Numbered from the stretch's first letter, positions 22,901 through 33,396 are shown. The stretch: 64,000 nucleotides of DNA from Prionace glauca (GCA_037974335.1 CM075729.1:125687498-125751497), one strand, 5' to 3'. Numbers and translations are program-made. The notes: generated by a model not told the origin, from the sequence alone.

Positions 22901-25900
22901 AATTTACTATGGCCAATCTATCTAACCTGCATAGGAGGATTATGGCAGGAAACCGGAGCACGCGGAGGAAACCGATGCAGACACAGGGAAAATGTGCAAA
23001 CTCTACACAGACAGTGACCCAAGCCAGGAATCGAACCCGGGTCCCTGGCGCTGTGAAGCAGCAGTGCTAACAACTGTGCCACCGTCTCGTGCCTTTAAGC
23101 AAGTCTTTTTAAACAATTTTATACACTTCCTGTACCTATATTGCATGGACTTAGAGAATGCATTCCAGAAACCTATCAGCCATGATCAAATGGCGGCACA
23201 GACTCAATGGATCGAATAGCCTAATTCTGCTCCTATACCTTAGGGTAATATGGCCCTCTTCCTTAGATACTGCAGGGCTGCAATGGTCAACATCAATAGG
23301 GAGGCAGTAAAGTATGAAGGAATTTGAATACAAGAATGAAGATTACAAAATCCTCATCCAGGGCTGTCAATCAAATTTAACAAGAACAGGAATGAATGGT
23401 GAATGCGATTGTGACCAAATTAAGTTAGGAAACGAAATCTATAGGTAACGAAAGCATGGACGAGGATTTCCGCAGCATGGAGGCTCAGATAGAGTTAGGG
23501 CGTGAGAAATAAATCAGATAGATATGCACAATCTTTATGTCGGCACAAAAGGATGGTCAGGAACCAAATATCACGTCAAACAAGGCACCCACGTTGGGAA
23601 ACCTCTGACTCAGTTTGAGAGAATTACCTCCAATTGAGACAGTGGACGGGGACAGAGAATGATGGTATCAATCTTCCCAATGTTCCACTGCCGAAAATAT
23701 CTAGTTATCCAATTGCAGCAATTAGAAACAACTCAGTTGAATAATACAATGTACAATGACATGCTGCTCCCACCTGCACACTACCTGGATGGATAGATGG
23801 CTGGTTCGACGCTGACCATCCAAACAGCCATAATGCCCGGCGGGGCTCTTTAGCCAGGGCTGAGTGGGCTACCCATTCATTATTGTACTCAATACATCCA
23901 ATTGCATTGGCCCTGAGCTCCATCAGTCTCAACAACGCTAGGAACGTGTGAATCGCAGCTACCTGGGATGCAGATGTGCACCCAAACTCCAGTGTCTTCG
24001 TAGAAAGTAATTCTATGGTCTTGGTCCAAAAAGGTTTGGTGGTGCTTGGGACAGGAAGCACTGTGGTGGTGTGGGGAGGGGGTGAGGGTGGGAGGTTGTG
24101 TTGGGTAAGGTGAATTTCAGAGGAGGAGCGGGTAGGAAGTAAATGGGCGCAGTTTTAATCTGGGAAGCCATCCCAGTATATACCCTTCGTCCATTTCAGG
24201 ATAAACATCGGACTTTCAGTTCCTGCCCTTCTGCCCACGTCAAAAGCATTTTGTCCAGAAACAAAAATCAGGCAGTCTCACAGGAAATTTGAACATTTAA
24301 TTCCATGCCCCAGGCTAATATAGAAACAACTTTAAAATAAATGCTTTAATGGAGTACAAGTTAAGCAAATAATTAATATAGAATTGGATAAACGCTCTTT
24401 AATCTTCATGGGTTCAACATTAACACGTTCCTCATGACTATTTTCTCAGAGTTACAGAGTGGATGTTGAGGGAATAACTAGTTTGATCTGATATTGAAAA
24501 GAATAAATGTAAAGAAAGGCACATGGTAGCATAGAGGAACGTACCTTTAACAGTTACCCGTGTGCCCCTTCCGGATCTTTTGCCAATTTGTGTCAATTCC
24601 ACTTCACAATAATATATTCCGGAATCATTCCGATTTGCCTCCATGACTGTAATATGGCCGTCGTTTGAAGGTTGTCCATGTTTTTGCAAAACTCGTCCTA
24701 TAAATCCTTCAGATGTGTTCGTAATCAAACTCTTTTCACGATCTGATGCTTGCTTGTACCAGCGGAATGCAAAAACTGATGTCATGTTTGACGCAGTCCA
24801 TGTACAGGAGATTTGAAATTCCCCTCCTTCTACTACTTCGATAGCATCTGGGCTTTGAGTTACGTTGAAGTCGGCAGTAGCAGCAGCTGTAATGCAGAAA
24901 CTCCAGTTACACGCTCCTCTCAAACTACTGTCCTGGCACCTTGCCAATAATTCACTTGCGGCTAATGGCAAATTCAAACAAAGAATCCCCGCTCACATCC
25001 CTTGAACTTCAGCAGGAAGATGACCATTGAATTTTCCACCATGAACCATTTTGGTGGGAACAGTTCTTTCTTGCAGTGGAGCCTTTAACCATCAGCAATT
25101 TCGTGGGGTCAATATCACATCCAAATTCGCATCTGAGCATGCGCATACTGTATATTGTCATCACCTTGATGCCTATTGAGCCAGTGTGAGATTGTTGAAG
25201 GCTAATGCAATTGCAATACTGCGATTTCTGGATATCTGACATAAAAGCACAAATGCTGAATAAACTCAGCCGATTTGGCAGCAACTCTGGAGCGGGAAAC
25301 AAGAGGTATCGTTGCGAGTCCAACGACGCCTCCTCCAATGGATTAGAAAGGCTAACGGTGTCGATTACCACAGGTGCGGCCAGACATGCTCAGTTTATTC
25401 AGAGTTTTCTATTTTTATTTGTGTTACAGGCCAATGTTCAAGGCCCTGTTCACAGAGATTTCCCGGCACTTCTCTAGTCATTTCATGAGAAGTGGTGTTG
25501 AACATGTTAGGAACAGCATCAGGCAACACTAAGTGTCAGGTGCTAACCTGGTGTCGATACAACATATGCAAGCTAAACGATAGAAGCAGCATGTTATGAA
25601 TACTGATCTATCCAAAACTAACGGATCTCATTCAACCTCTGCAGAGAGGCCGCAACCACTCGTGAATGGTTGTGGGTGATTAAATAACTGGAGAAGGAGG
25701 CTCTATAAACGTCCCCCATCCTCAACAAAGGGGAATCCGGCGCATCTGTGGAAAGGAAAGGACGGAAGCATTTGTAACGATCTTTAATCGGGCAGCACTG
25801 CAGGACAGGGTTAGCACTGCTGGTTCACAGCGCTAGGGACTCGGTTTGGATTCCCGGCTTGGGTCATTGTCTGTGTGGAGTCTGCATATTCCCCCCACGT

Positions 25901-28900
25901 CTGCTTGGGTTTCCACCGGATACTCCGGTTTTCTCCCAAATCTGAAAGGCGTGATGGTTAGATGCATTGAGCTGAACAGGCGCTGGACTGTAGCGGAATT
26001 TCACAGAAACTTCATTGCAGTGTTAATGTAGTTGTGACTAATAAATAAATAAACTTTAATAAGCTGTTGAGAGTGAATGATCCATCCCGGCTTGTGCCTG
26101 ACGTTCATGAAATCGGAGAGTTTGCTTCAAGTTACTCGATTCACTTCACATAACAAAAAGTTGTTGAAAGCTTGAATACAACACAGGATGTGGGACCTTA
26201 ATGAAGTTCCACAATCTACCGTAGCCAACTCATAGGAACGATTGAAATCATAGAATCCTTACAGTGCAGAAGGAAGCCATTCGGCTCATCGAATTTTCAC
26301 TGGCTACAATTGCCCCCAACCCCTATCTGCGTAGCCTGCCAGTCCCCCTGAAACTGAGAGTCAATTTAGCATTGCCAATCAACCTAATCCGCACATCTTT
26401 CCATCGTAATGAAGAAATGTGTCATGTTATTCATACGTTCCCTAAATAACCACGCACGAGAAAATGATTAATTCACCCATTGTCACTGTATAATTACAAA
26501 TCTATGATGACACGTTTCCTCCTTGCTTCCTAGTTGAACATACTGGTTAAAAAAAAACTCGTCCACACTCCCGGAGTTCATACGGCACAGTATTGTTGCT
26601 AATTTGCTTAGCCCAATCAATGCGTATGTTATTTTACATTCATCCATATGGTGTAGGCTTCCATCACATTGCCCTTGTCTAATTGCCCTTCAACAGTGTG
26701 GCCTAGTGAACCATCTAGAATCATAGAGACTTACAGAAGGAGGCCATTCGGACCACCAATCTGCACTGATCATAATGCCACCCAGGCCCTCTCCCCATAA
26801 CCCATACATTTGCCCTAGCTAGACTCCCTGACGCTAAAAGGACGTTTACCATGGCCAGTCAATCTAACCTGCATGGGAGGATTATGGCAGGAAACCGGAG
26901 CACCCGGAGGAAAGCCATGCAGTCAGGAAGAGAATGTGCAAATTCCACCCAGACAGTGACCCAAGCTGGGAATCGAACCCGGGTCCCTGGCGCTGTGAGG
27001 CAGCAGTGCTAACCACTGTGCCACCTTCTCGTTCCCTTAAAGTTGTCTTTTTAACAATTTTATACATTTTCTGTACCTGCATCTCATGAACTTAGAGAAT
27101 GGAGTTCAGATGCAAATCAGCCATGATCAAATGGTGGAGGAGGTCCGATGGGTCAAATAGTCTAATGCTGCTCCCATACCTTACGGTAATGTGGCCCTGT
27201 ACCTCAGATGCTGCAGGGCCGCAATGGTTAACATGGATAGAGAGGCAGTAAACCATGGAGGAATCTGAATACAAGAATGAAGTTTTCAAAATCCTCATCC
27301 AGGCCGTCGATCAAATTTAGCAAGAATAGAAGAAATGATGAATGTGTTTGTGAGCTAGTTAAGTTAGGAAACGAAAGCTATAGGTACCGAATGCACGGAC
27401 AAGGATTTCCGCAGCACGGGAGCTAAGGTAGTGTTAGGGCGTGGAATATAAGGCAAATAGATATGCGCAATTTTCATGATGGTAGGAAAGGATGTTTAGA
27501 AGCCAAATATGAGGTCAAACAAGGCACCCAAGTTGGGAAATGTCTGACTCATTTTGAGCGAATCATCCCCCTTCCCCCCAATTGAGACAGTGGACATGAA
27601 GGCAAGTTTCTGACGTGGACAGCAAACGATGGCATCACCCTTTCCAATGTTCCATTGCCGAAAATGTCTGGCCACCCAATTCCAGTAATTAGAAACAACT
27701 TAGTTGAATAATACAATGGGCGATGTCAGGTTGCTCCCACCCGCACACCACCTGGATGGAAAGACGACTGGTTACACGCTGACCATCCCAACAGCCATAA
27801 TGCACTGCGGACTCTTTAGCCAGGGCTGAGTGGGCTACCCATTCATCATTATATCCAATAGATCCAATTGCATTGGCCCTGAGCTCCATCAGTCTCGGCA
27901 TCTCGACAACGCCAAGAACGCGTGAATCGCAGCTACCTGGGCTGCAGATAGGCACCCAAACCCCAGTGTCTTCGGAGAAAGTAATTCTATGGTCTTGGTC
28001 CAATAGGGTTTGGTGGTGCTCGGGACAGGAGGCACTGTGGAGTGTGGGGGAGGGAGTGGAGGTGGGTGACGGGTACTGTGTAGGGTGAATTTCAGAGAGG
28101 GAGCGGGTATTAAGAAGATGGACGCAATTTCAATCTGGGAGGCCGCCCCATTATATACCTTTAGTCTATTTCAGGATAAAAACCGAACTTTCGGTTCCCG
28201 TCCTTCTGCCCACCCCAAACGCATTATGTCCAGATACAAAAATCAGACAGTCTGACATGCAATTTGAACATTTAACTCCATGCCCCAGGCTAATATAGAA
28301 ACAACTTTGAAATATATGCTTTAACTGAGTACAAGTTAAACAGATAATTAATATAGAATTCGATAAATGAGCATTAATTTCCATGGATTCAAAATGAACA
28401 CGTTCCTCATGACTATTAACTCAGAATTACAGAGCGGATATTGTAAAATAACTAGTTTGATCGGTTATTGAAAAGCATAAAATGTAAAGAAAGGCAGATG
28501 GTAGCATATAGGAACGTACCTTTAACAGTTACCCGTGTGCCCCTTCCGGTTCCTTTGCCAATGTTCATCAAATCCGCTTCACAATAATATATCCCGGAAT
28601 CATTTCGATTTACATCCATGACTGTAATTTGGCTGTTGTTTAAAGATTCTTCATGTTTCTGCAAAACTCGGCCTACAAATCCTTCAGATGTATTCGTAAC
28701 CAAACTCTTTTCACGACCTTGCATGTACCAGCTGAATGCAAAGACTGGTGTCATGTTTGACGCAGTAAATGTGCAGGAGATTTGAATTTTCTCTCCTTCT
28801 ACTAATTCGATAATCTCTGGGCTTTGAGTTACGTTGACGTCGGCAACAGCAGCGGCTGTAATGAAGATTCCAGTTATACTTGTTAGACAAACCTACTCCT

Positions 28901-30912
28901 TTCCTCGAACAACTGACCTGGCACCTTGCCAATAATTTATCTGCGGCTAATAGCAAATTCAAACAAAGAATCCCCACTCACATCCCTTGACCTGCAGCAG
29001 GAAGATGACCATTGAATTTTCTATCATGAACCACTTTGGTGTGAACAGTTCTTTCTTTCCCTGCAGCCTTTAACCATCAGTAATTTCGTGGGGTCAACGT
29101 CACATCCAAATTCGCATCTGAGCATGCGCATATGACAATACGCATATTGGCATTGTCATCTCCTTGATGCCTATTCAGTCAGCCTGAGGCTGTTAACGGC
29201 TAATACAGGTACAATACCGCGATTTCTGGAAAACTGACACAAAAACACAAATGCTGAATAAACTCGGCAGATCCTGTAGCATCTCTGGAGAGGGAAACAA
29301 GAGGTATCATTGCGAGTCCAATGACGCCTCCTCCAATGGACTAGATACGCTACCTGTGTCGATTACCACAGGTGCGGCCAGACATGCTCAGTTTATCCAG
29401 AGTTTTCTGTTTTTATTTGTGTTACCGGCCAATGTTCAAGGTCCTGTTCGCTGGGATCTCCTGGCACCTCTCTAGTCATTTCATGAGAAGTGGTGTTGAA
29501 CCTGTTAGGAACAGCACCAGGCAACACTACATGTCAGGTGCCAACTTGGTATCGATACAGCACATGCAAGCTAAACGATAGAAGCAGCATGTTATGAATA
29601 CTGATCTATCCAATACTAAGGGACCACATCCAGCCTCTGCAGAGAGGCCGCAACCACTCGAGAATGGTTGTGGGTGATTAAATAACAGGAGGAGGAGGTT
29701 CTATAAACGTCCCCCCTCCTCAGTAACGGGGAATCCGGCGCATGTGTGCAAAGGAATAGGCGGAGCATTTGTAACGATCTTTAATCGGGCAGCACTGCAG
29801 GACAGGTTTAGCACTGTTGGTTCACAGCGCTAGGGACTCCGGTTGGATTCCCGGCGTGGGTCATTATCTGTGGAGTCTGCACATTCTCCCCTGCTTGGAT
29901 CTCCACGGGGTACTCCACTTTTCTCCCACAATCTGAAAGGCGTGCTGGTTAGCTGCATTGAGCTGAACAGGCGCCAGACTATGGTAACTAAGGGAATTTC
30001 ACGGTAACTTCATCGCAGTGTTTATGTACTTATGACTAATAAATAAACTTTAATGAGCTGTTGGGAGTGAATGATCCATCCCGGATTGTGCCTGGCGTTC
30101 ATGAAATCGGAGAGTTTGCTTCAAGTTACTCGATTCACTTCACATAACAAAAAGTTCTTGAAAACCTTGAATACAACACAAGATGTGGGACCTGATCACA
30201 TTCAGACAGCACTTCTATTGATTTGTATTCCAGATCTGATTATACTACAAAAACACAAGAATCGTGAGCAGGAGTAGGCCACTGGACCTCTTGAACCTTC
30301 TCCATCATTAAATCTTATCATGGCTTGTCTAAGGACTGAACAGCACGTTATTGTCTGTCTGACTCACTCGGTGGTCAACAACGTGTCAACGTGAGCCTAG
30401 AACATAATCAATGACACATTCTCTGCAGGGTAGAATTTCTCAGATTAAAGGCCCTCTGAGAGAAAATAATTACTCAGAATCGGAGAATCCCTACAGTGCA
30501 GAGGAGGCCATTCGACCCATGGGGTCTACACCGACTCTCCTGCAGAGCATCTTAGGAGCGCTACCTCCTGCTACATCCCCATAATCCTCCGCATTTCCCT
30601 TAGCTGTCCCATCCTTAAAAGAAAAGAGGTATTCCAGTACCTCTATATCCCCACCCCGGCTTGTTCGTATATAGCCTTTGTGCTGCTTAGAAACTCTGCA
30701 ACACCTTCCAGCAACACAGCGAGTGCTCCTACACTACAAAGAACTGTAGTAGTTTAAAATAACAGTTCATCAACAACTTCTCAAGGACAATTGATAAGCG
30801 ATAAATGTTGCCCTTTTTAGTGAAAGTCACTTCCCATTAACAAATGTAACAAGAAATGAAACTGAGTTCAAGACTTACCAGAAATTAGCAGTACACCCAT
30901 AACTGGATACAT
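13745..30912 (-). CDS. inhibitory NKp30-like receptor gene, copy A
   Basis: Coding exons on the minus strand are the leader 30879-30912, V-set 28520-28855, V-set 24545-24886, membrane 19003-19155 and tail 13745-13989. Every internal junction is phase 1 with GT-AG sites, so either V exon or both can be included. With one V exon the product is about 254-256 residues, against about 200 in human NKp30. It would be a type I lymphocyte surface receptor: one or two V domains, a short stalk, a membrane segment without charge, and a tail with three ITIM-type tyrosines that should recruit SH2 phosphatases. The V domain suggests NKp30/NCR3 kinship through its C-terminal G-x-G-T-x-V strand and single-exon V-J form. 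The inhibitory tail differs from human NKp30, which signals through adaptors via a membrane arginine. I cannot exclude extra exons in the 5-kb introns. Confidence 0.78.
14214..14335 (+). promoter_or_regulatory. CCAAT/CCAAT/TATA module on opposite strand
   Basis: CCAAT at 14214-14218 and 14289-14293 is followed by TATAAAAG at 14328-14335, in textbook order and spacing on the plus strand. An AATAAA lies near 14625. All of these are kept in unit B. The module sits in the last intron of the receptor and would fire against it. No open frame follows. It could be a host promoter, or the control region of an old solo LTR spanning roughly 14.15-14.71 kb; I cannot tell which. Confidence 0.4.
14990..15312 (+). 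mobile_element. SINE (family 2), unit A only
   Basis: It runs from CATGGCAGATGGTGGATTTTG through GGGAAGGAAACCTGCCAAAC and CTACATGTGACTGCAGAGCC to GGGATGGGCAACCGAAATCC and an A-run at 15300-15308. The tRNA-like head is missing. It lies in the stretch of unit A that differs from unit B. Confidence 0.75.
15313..15984. other. no gene; unit A-specific sequence
   Basis: No coding exon found. Part of it (15700-15960) is pyrimidine-rich and resembles the inverted 3' part of a LINE, without a clear frame. I did not find this stretch in unit B. Confidence 0.4.
15985..16325 (-). mobile_element. SINE (family 1) with 26-base G run
   Basis: Inverted SINE from the CATAGAATCCCAATAGTGCA tail to the GTACTGTGCCACAGTGCCGT head. 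A homopolymer of 26 G at 16200-16225 replaces part of the core; such runs are prone to length error in assembly. Confidence 0.8.
16395..16930 (+). mobile_element. LINE 3' fragment, inverted relative to unit B
   Basis: It starts at AATTCTGGTCACCATAATTT and ends at CCATGATTATGCTTAAG. It is the end of a LINE ORF2 plus its 3' end, with no open frame left. The same fragment lies at 45862-46200 in the opposite orientation. Both copies join a U1-like segment at the LINE's 3' end. Confidence 0.75.
16932..17023 (-). pseudogene. truncated U1 snRNA-like segment, unit A
   Basis: On the minus strand it reads as the first two stem-loops of U1: GAAACCATGATCAAGCAG for stem-loop I, then TTATCCCATTGCACTTCGG for the U1A-binding loop. 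The first 15 bases of U1 (ATACTTACCTGACGG) instead lie in plus orientation at 16932-16946, joined to the LINE, and are shared with the palindromic end of the minus-oriented part. The Sm site and 3' stem-loops are absent. Several CpG sites have decayed compared with unit B. Confidence 0.7.
17024..17125 (+). mobile_element. SINE (family 1) tail, truncated in unit A
   Basis: Only the last 100 bases of a SINE remain (CATGGTGTTATGGGGATAC to GGATTCTATG). The whole SINE is present at the equivalent place in unit B (48535-48870). The truncation point is the junction with the U1-like segment. Confidence 0.8.
17500..17870 (+). mobile_element. SINE (family 2), shared
   Basis: GTGAAACCATCGATTG, GACCCACAGCAACGCATTTG, CTGAAATGGCTCACT and GGCCACATCCCGTGAAAGT are in family order. 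The counterpart is at 49365-49735. Confidence 0.75.
17990..18180 (-). mobile_element. LINE 3'-end fragment, shared
   Basis: Inverted LINE terminus: AGCAGTAGGAATTGGCCATT and GATCATGGCTGATCTTCTAT. The counterpart is at 49850-50010. It lies about 1 kb from the membrane exon. Confidence 0.65.
19003..19155 (-). CDS. stalk and transmembrane exon, receptor copy A
   Basis: A 153-base exon with acceptor TTCCCTAG, donor CGTG|GTGAGT, phase 1 at both ends. It encodes a charged stalk (GRAESKEEASKHK), a hydrophobic stretch from LITLSSTLVVTT through LVLLLIAILIFL, then the basic stop-transfer SRKKRQ and a short polar stretch to TSYR. The membrane span has no arginine, lysine or acidic residue, so it should not pair with ITAM adaptors. 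Read through the donor, the frame stops after two more codons, giving a possible short-tail isoform. Confidence 0.82.
19303..19490. repeat. dispersed repeat next to membrane exon A
   Basis: TTTGATTTGATTTATCATTG, CAGTGAAAAGTTGTG and GACAAAGCATACCGTTCATA form a recurrent shark interspersed repeat that I know but cannot classify. It lies about 150 bases upstream of the membrane exon, inside the intron. The counterpart is at 50577-50750. Confidence 0.6.
19845..21620 (-). mobile_element. degraded CR1-type LINE in receptor A intron
   Basis: The 3' end is at 19845 (GAAACATAGAAAATAGGACC). Broken minus-strand frames give REVVHFGRNRMAEYYLNG and AQTDLGDLVQHSLKA, and further right faint pieces of the F-x-x-x-LL-I and fingers regions. 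No intact frame remains. The poly-C run at 20909 lies within it. The counterpart at 51115-52487 shows it predates the duplication. Confidence 0.7.
20909..20940. repeat. poly-C tract
   Basis: An uninterrupted run of C at 20909-20929, followed by G-interrupted C to 20940. Unit B has only a short pyrimidine stretch at the same place. Confidence 0.9.
21627..21940 (-). mobile_element. LINE 3' end inserted in older LINE
   Basis: It starts with AGAGCATAAGAAATAGGAGC and continues as the inverted end of the same subfamily as 9047-10088 (CCTTTGAGTGAAGAAGTTCC, TATCCTGAGGCTGTACC). About 310 bases, 5'-truncated. Confidence 0.8.
21941..22257. other. no gene; LINE-like sequence
   Basis: AT-rich sequence that reads like further inverted LINE material but with no convincing block. 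Confidence 0.35.
22288..22460 (-). mobile_element. SINE fragment (family 1)
   Basis: Inverted tail half only: CCATAGAATCCTTACAGTGC to GCCAATCAATCTAACCC. The tandem counterpart is at 26245-26405. Confidence 0.75.
22777..23092 (-). mobile_element. SINE (family 1)
   Basis: Inverted, nearly full length. The tRNA-like head with GGAATCGAACCCGGGTCCC is near 23035, and the tail GCATAGAATCCTAGAG is at 22777. The counterpart is at 26715-27036. Confidence 0.85.
24545..24886 (-). CDS. V-set Ig exon 2, receptor copy A
   Basis: A 342-base phase 1-1 exon with acceptor GCATTACAG and donor AAAG|GTACGT. It starts at DFNVTQSPDAIEVVEGG, with cysteine in ISC, tryptophan in FRWYKQASDREK, GRVLQKHGQ in the middle, and NDSGIYYCEVELTQIG ending in RSGRGTRVTV. 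The CEVEL segment and the G-x-G-T strand match the human NKp30 pattern (CRVEV, G-N-G-T-R-L-V-V) best of the three V exons. No leader exon was found between it and the first V exon, so it must splice from the upstream V exon or from the shared leader at 30.9 kb. Confidence 0.85.
25243..25395 (+). repeat. dispersed repeat upstream of V exon
   Basis: AAATGCTGAATAAACTCAGC, GGCAGCAACTCTGGAGCGGG and CGAGTCCAACGACGCCTCC form a common shark interspersed repeat. Matching copies lie at 29241-29395 and 54143-54290, each the same distance upstream of a V exon. Confidence 0.65.
25788..26060 (+). mobile_element. SINE (family 1), AATAAACTT tail
   Basis: Plus-strand SINE with head GGGTTAGCACTGCTGGTTCA and tail AACTTCATTGCAGTGTTAAT ending AATAAATAAACTTTAAT. 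The counterpart is at 29785-30052. Confidence 0.8.
26245..26405 (-). mobile_element. SINE fragment (family 1)
   Basis: Tandem counterpart of 22288-22460. Confidence 0.75.
26715..27036 (-). mobile_element. SINE (family 1)
   Basis: Tandem counterpart of 22777-23092. It keeps GGAATCGAACCCGGGTCCCT in the head. Confidence 0.85.
28520..28855 (-). CDS. V-set Ig exon 1, receptor copy A
   Basis: A 336-base phase 1-1 exon with acceptor TTCATTACAG and donor AAAG|GTACGT. It encodes DVNVTQSPEIIELVEGEKIQ, the first cysteine in QISC, the core tryptophan in FSWYMQ, and NRNDSGIYYC with the second cysteine, ending in GTGRGTRVTV like a J-segment strand. NVT, NMT, NTS, NNS and NDS are possible N-glycosylation sites. 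It is two residues shorter than the other V exons in the C-C' turn (WYMQGREK against WYKQASDREK). The frame is open throughout. It arose with 24545-24886 in a 4-kb tandem duplication. Confidence 0.85.
29241..29395 (+). repeat. dispersed repeat upstream of V exon
   Basis: Same family and position as 25243-25395 relative to the first V exon of copy A. Confidence 0.65.
29785..30052 (+). mobile_element. SINE (family 1), AATAAACTT tail
   Basis: Tandem counterpart of 25788-26060, with small internal deletions in the core. Confidence 0.8.
30238..30620 (-). mobile_element. LINE tail and SINE tail fragments
   Basis: Two pieces: 30238-30320 is an inverted LINE end (GAGCAGGAGTAGGCCACTGG), and 30475-30600 is an inverted SINE tail (CCTACAGTGCAGAGGAGGCC). 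They are not present in unit B, where the flanks are closer together. Confidence 0.6.
30879..30912 (-). CDS. leader exon, receptor copy A
   Basis: It reads MYPVMGVLLIS and one further base, then a strong donor (TTTCTG|GTAAGT). With the start of either V exon it gives a hydrophobic leader ending in A-A-A-V-A or A-A-A-T-A before an aspartate, a plausible signal-peptidase site. Homology with 54631-54664 supports it: only the last residues differ (GVLLIS against GALLIA). A TTTACAG lies 13 bases upstream of the start codon and may be the acceptor of a 5'-UTR intron. This is the only leader found for both V exons of copy A. Confidence 0.8.
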
Positions 30913-31879
30913 CTTTCAATTTTGCCTGTAAATGCAATAAGGAAAACGAGAATTGCAACGGCGATTTCTGTTTGCATTCATTTTTGCAGCTATAATTAAG
31001 CGTTCTTTACACGTGACAATGCATATCTTTGCTCAACACTTTATCTCCAATTTGGTCTTTCATTTGTTTGCAAATTTAGTTCCGTATTTACGGAGGACAC
31101 ATTCTGCGACGTTTCCGTCCTCGTCCGCTTTAGATTAGAACAAAAGCTGCAGAATCCCTGGCAGGAAATGGAAACATGCCAGGAGGGGCACAAACAAACA
31201 CGAGCTGGATGGGCTCAATGGTTCGTTTCCTAATCATAATTTGTACATATTTAGACGAGAATCAGTCATTTCTAGGATTTCCATCACAGTTAGGACGATG
31301 AAAGAAGAGCGCACACTTAACTTTATACACATATGTTTTCCATGATATTGTATTACGAGATTTTCAGTAGTTTAAGGATGGACAGTTTGAGCCTACATTT
31401 AGTGGTGAATGAGAGGTGGTCTTCTTGAAACATTAAAGATCCTGAGGCAGCATAATAGGCCACAAAAAAGGAGGATGTTTTCACTTTTCGAAGAAACTAG
31501 TACTAAAGGACACAGTTTTAAGATGAGGTTGTGTTTGAGACGGACAGAATGAGCATCACAGCCCCATCCACACCCCACCCAAAGTATCCTTAGAATACGA
31601 AATTCGCTTGCCAAAACACAGCGGAGGCTGTGTCGTTGAGTTCAATCAAGACAGAGTTAGAGGGGTTTTACATAGATAAGAGAGTCAAGGAAAATGTGGG
31701 GAGCGTGGCAATGTGGAGTTGAGACCCCTATCAAGATTAGACACGAACGTATTGAATGGTGGAGCAGTTTCGAATGGCTGTACAGTATATTTTTGCTCTT
31801 AGATCTTATCACAGAATCCCGACAGAGCAGAAGGAGGGCCATTCAGCATACTCTGCTTCTCTCACAGAGTATCCCACCA

Positions 31880-32300
31880 AGGAAATTTCATAGAATCGTA
31901 GAAACCCTACAGAGGAGAAAAAGGTCATTTGGCAATCGAGTCTGCACCGGCCATAATCCTAGCCGGGCCATACCCCCTTACCCCTACATATTTACCCGCT
32001 AATCCTTCTAACATGCATCTCATGACACTAAGGGGAAATTTTAGCATTGCCAATCAAGCTAACCGGCTCATCTTTGGACTCGTCCTCCGCCCTATCCACG
32101 TAACTCCACACATTTACTATGGCTAATCCGCCTAACCTGCGCGTCTTTGGGCTGTGGGATGAACCTGGAGAACCCAGAGGAAACCAATTCAGAAGTAGGC
32201 ACGCTCCACTCAGACAATCACCCAAGGCCGGAATTGAACCCGGCTTTCTAGAGCTGTGAGGCAGTAGCGCCAAACACTGTGCCACTGTGCTCTTATGCTT
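31880..32300 (-). mobile_element. SINE (family 1), partly duplicated core
   Basis: Inverted SINE with the tail at 31890 (CATAGAATCGTAGAAACCCT) and head to 32300 (CCAAACACTGTGCCACTGTG). A second core segment at 32090-32160 suggests a SINE next to a SINE. The counterpart at 55640-56225 is split by a LINE. Confidence 0.75.
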
Positions 32301-32472
32301 AGTTAACTGGACGAACATTTCATACAGAACTGTGTTTTCAACATCCAGATCTAGAGTCAGGACAGCAGGAATTGTTCCCCTTGTTATTCTTCCGATAACT
32401 TTCTTAGAATTCTTTGTATTCACCTGAAAAGGCAGAAACCTCCTCGATTTAGCCGCATATCTAAAAAAGGAT

Positions 32473-32800
32473 TCTTTTTTTGATGTGGACATCGCTGGCT
32501 GGGCCAACATATTTTGCTCATCCCTAACTGTCCTAAGTTTCAGGGGACATTTGAGAGTCAACAACATTGTTGTGAGTCTGGAGTGACATGTAGGCCAGAA
32601 CGGGTAAGGAATGCAGATTTCGTTTCCTAAAGGACATTCGTGAGCCAGGCGGGTTTTGACGACAACCGATAATGGTTTCACGATCAACATTAGAGTTTTA
32701 ATCCCAGATTATTGAATTCAAGTTTCATCATCTAGCGTGGAGAGATCTGAATCCAGGCCCACAGATATCGTCCTGAGCCAGAAGTCGAATTCGCGTATCC
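32473..32800 (-). mobile_element. SINE (family 2), shared
   Basis: TTGATGTGGACATCGCTGGC, GACATGTAGGCCAGAACGGG and AATGGTTTCACGATCAAC, then the degraded tRNA-like head at about 32750-32800. The counterpart is at 56410-56870. Confidence 0.8.
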
Positions 32801-33396
32801 CCAACACACGTTACTGCCTTAGAATATTTGTTGCCTTGAATTTTGTAACCAAGTGGGATTTCAACCCATCACCTTCTCATTCAGCGGTGAGAGCTTTCGA
32901 AACCATGATTTGTGGCGAATATTCAATTCCAACGACTTCAGTAGGCCCGACTATCCGGCAGGTGGTACAGAAGTGGACTCCGTGTGTTCTGTGTCCCAGA
33001 TTGTCGTTTATTTCCTTTGCTGTAATTTCGAGTCCAAGGGTGCATTCGAGAGGCTTGGTGAGTTGGACTTGGAACCCGGAACGCTTGTAAGACATGTTTT
33101 AATAGGGGCCTAAAAGAGAGTCACAACGCTGGAAAGGCGGGTGTTTCAGAATGGGAATTTGAAGACAGAGGCAAAGGCAACAACAACTGTGCCCTCATGT
33201 TGAGATGGGGGCGAAGTGTGGTGCAAGTTCGAGACAAGGGAATGATGATGGCCACGTAGAGCTAAAGGAAGGCTTTTGGGTTATGGGCAGATTTTAAAAA
33301 AGGACGCCGAATTTCTGATTCGAGTTATTGGTGAACCGAGGTGCAGTAAAAGCCAATACGGAATGGAACTCGAACAGTCAAAACTGCTGCATAAAT

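Larger units (their letters stand above)
22258..26200. repeat. tandem V-exon unit, copy 1
   Basis: It begins ATCTACCGTAGCCAACTCAT and ends near ACACAGGATGTGGGACCT. The whole block, with its two inverted SINEs, the V exon, a dispersed repeat and a plus-strand SINE, recurs at 26213-30190. Confidence 0.88.
26213..30190. repeat. tandem V-exon unit, copy 2
   Basis: Head-to-tail copy of 22258-26200, about 3.95 kb long, starting again at ATCTACCGTAGCCAACTCAT. It carries the first V exon of the gene. Unit B has only one V exon at this place. Confidence 0.88.

Noticed and set aside
22777-23092. tRNA genes at GGTTCGA or CGAACCC motifs
   Set aside because: Each such motif lies in a SINE head with the SINE core and tail attached; none folds as a full tRNA with an independent context.
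32028-32690. 220-residue minus-strand open frame
   Set aside because: It runs across two different inverted SINEs and their flank, so it is a chance frame in repeats.
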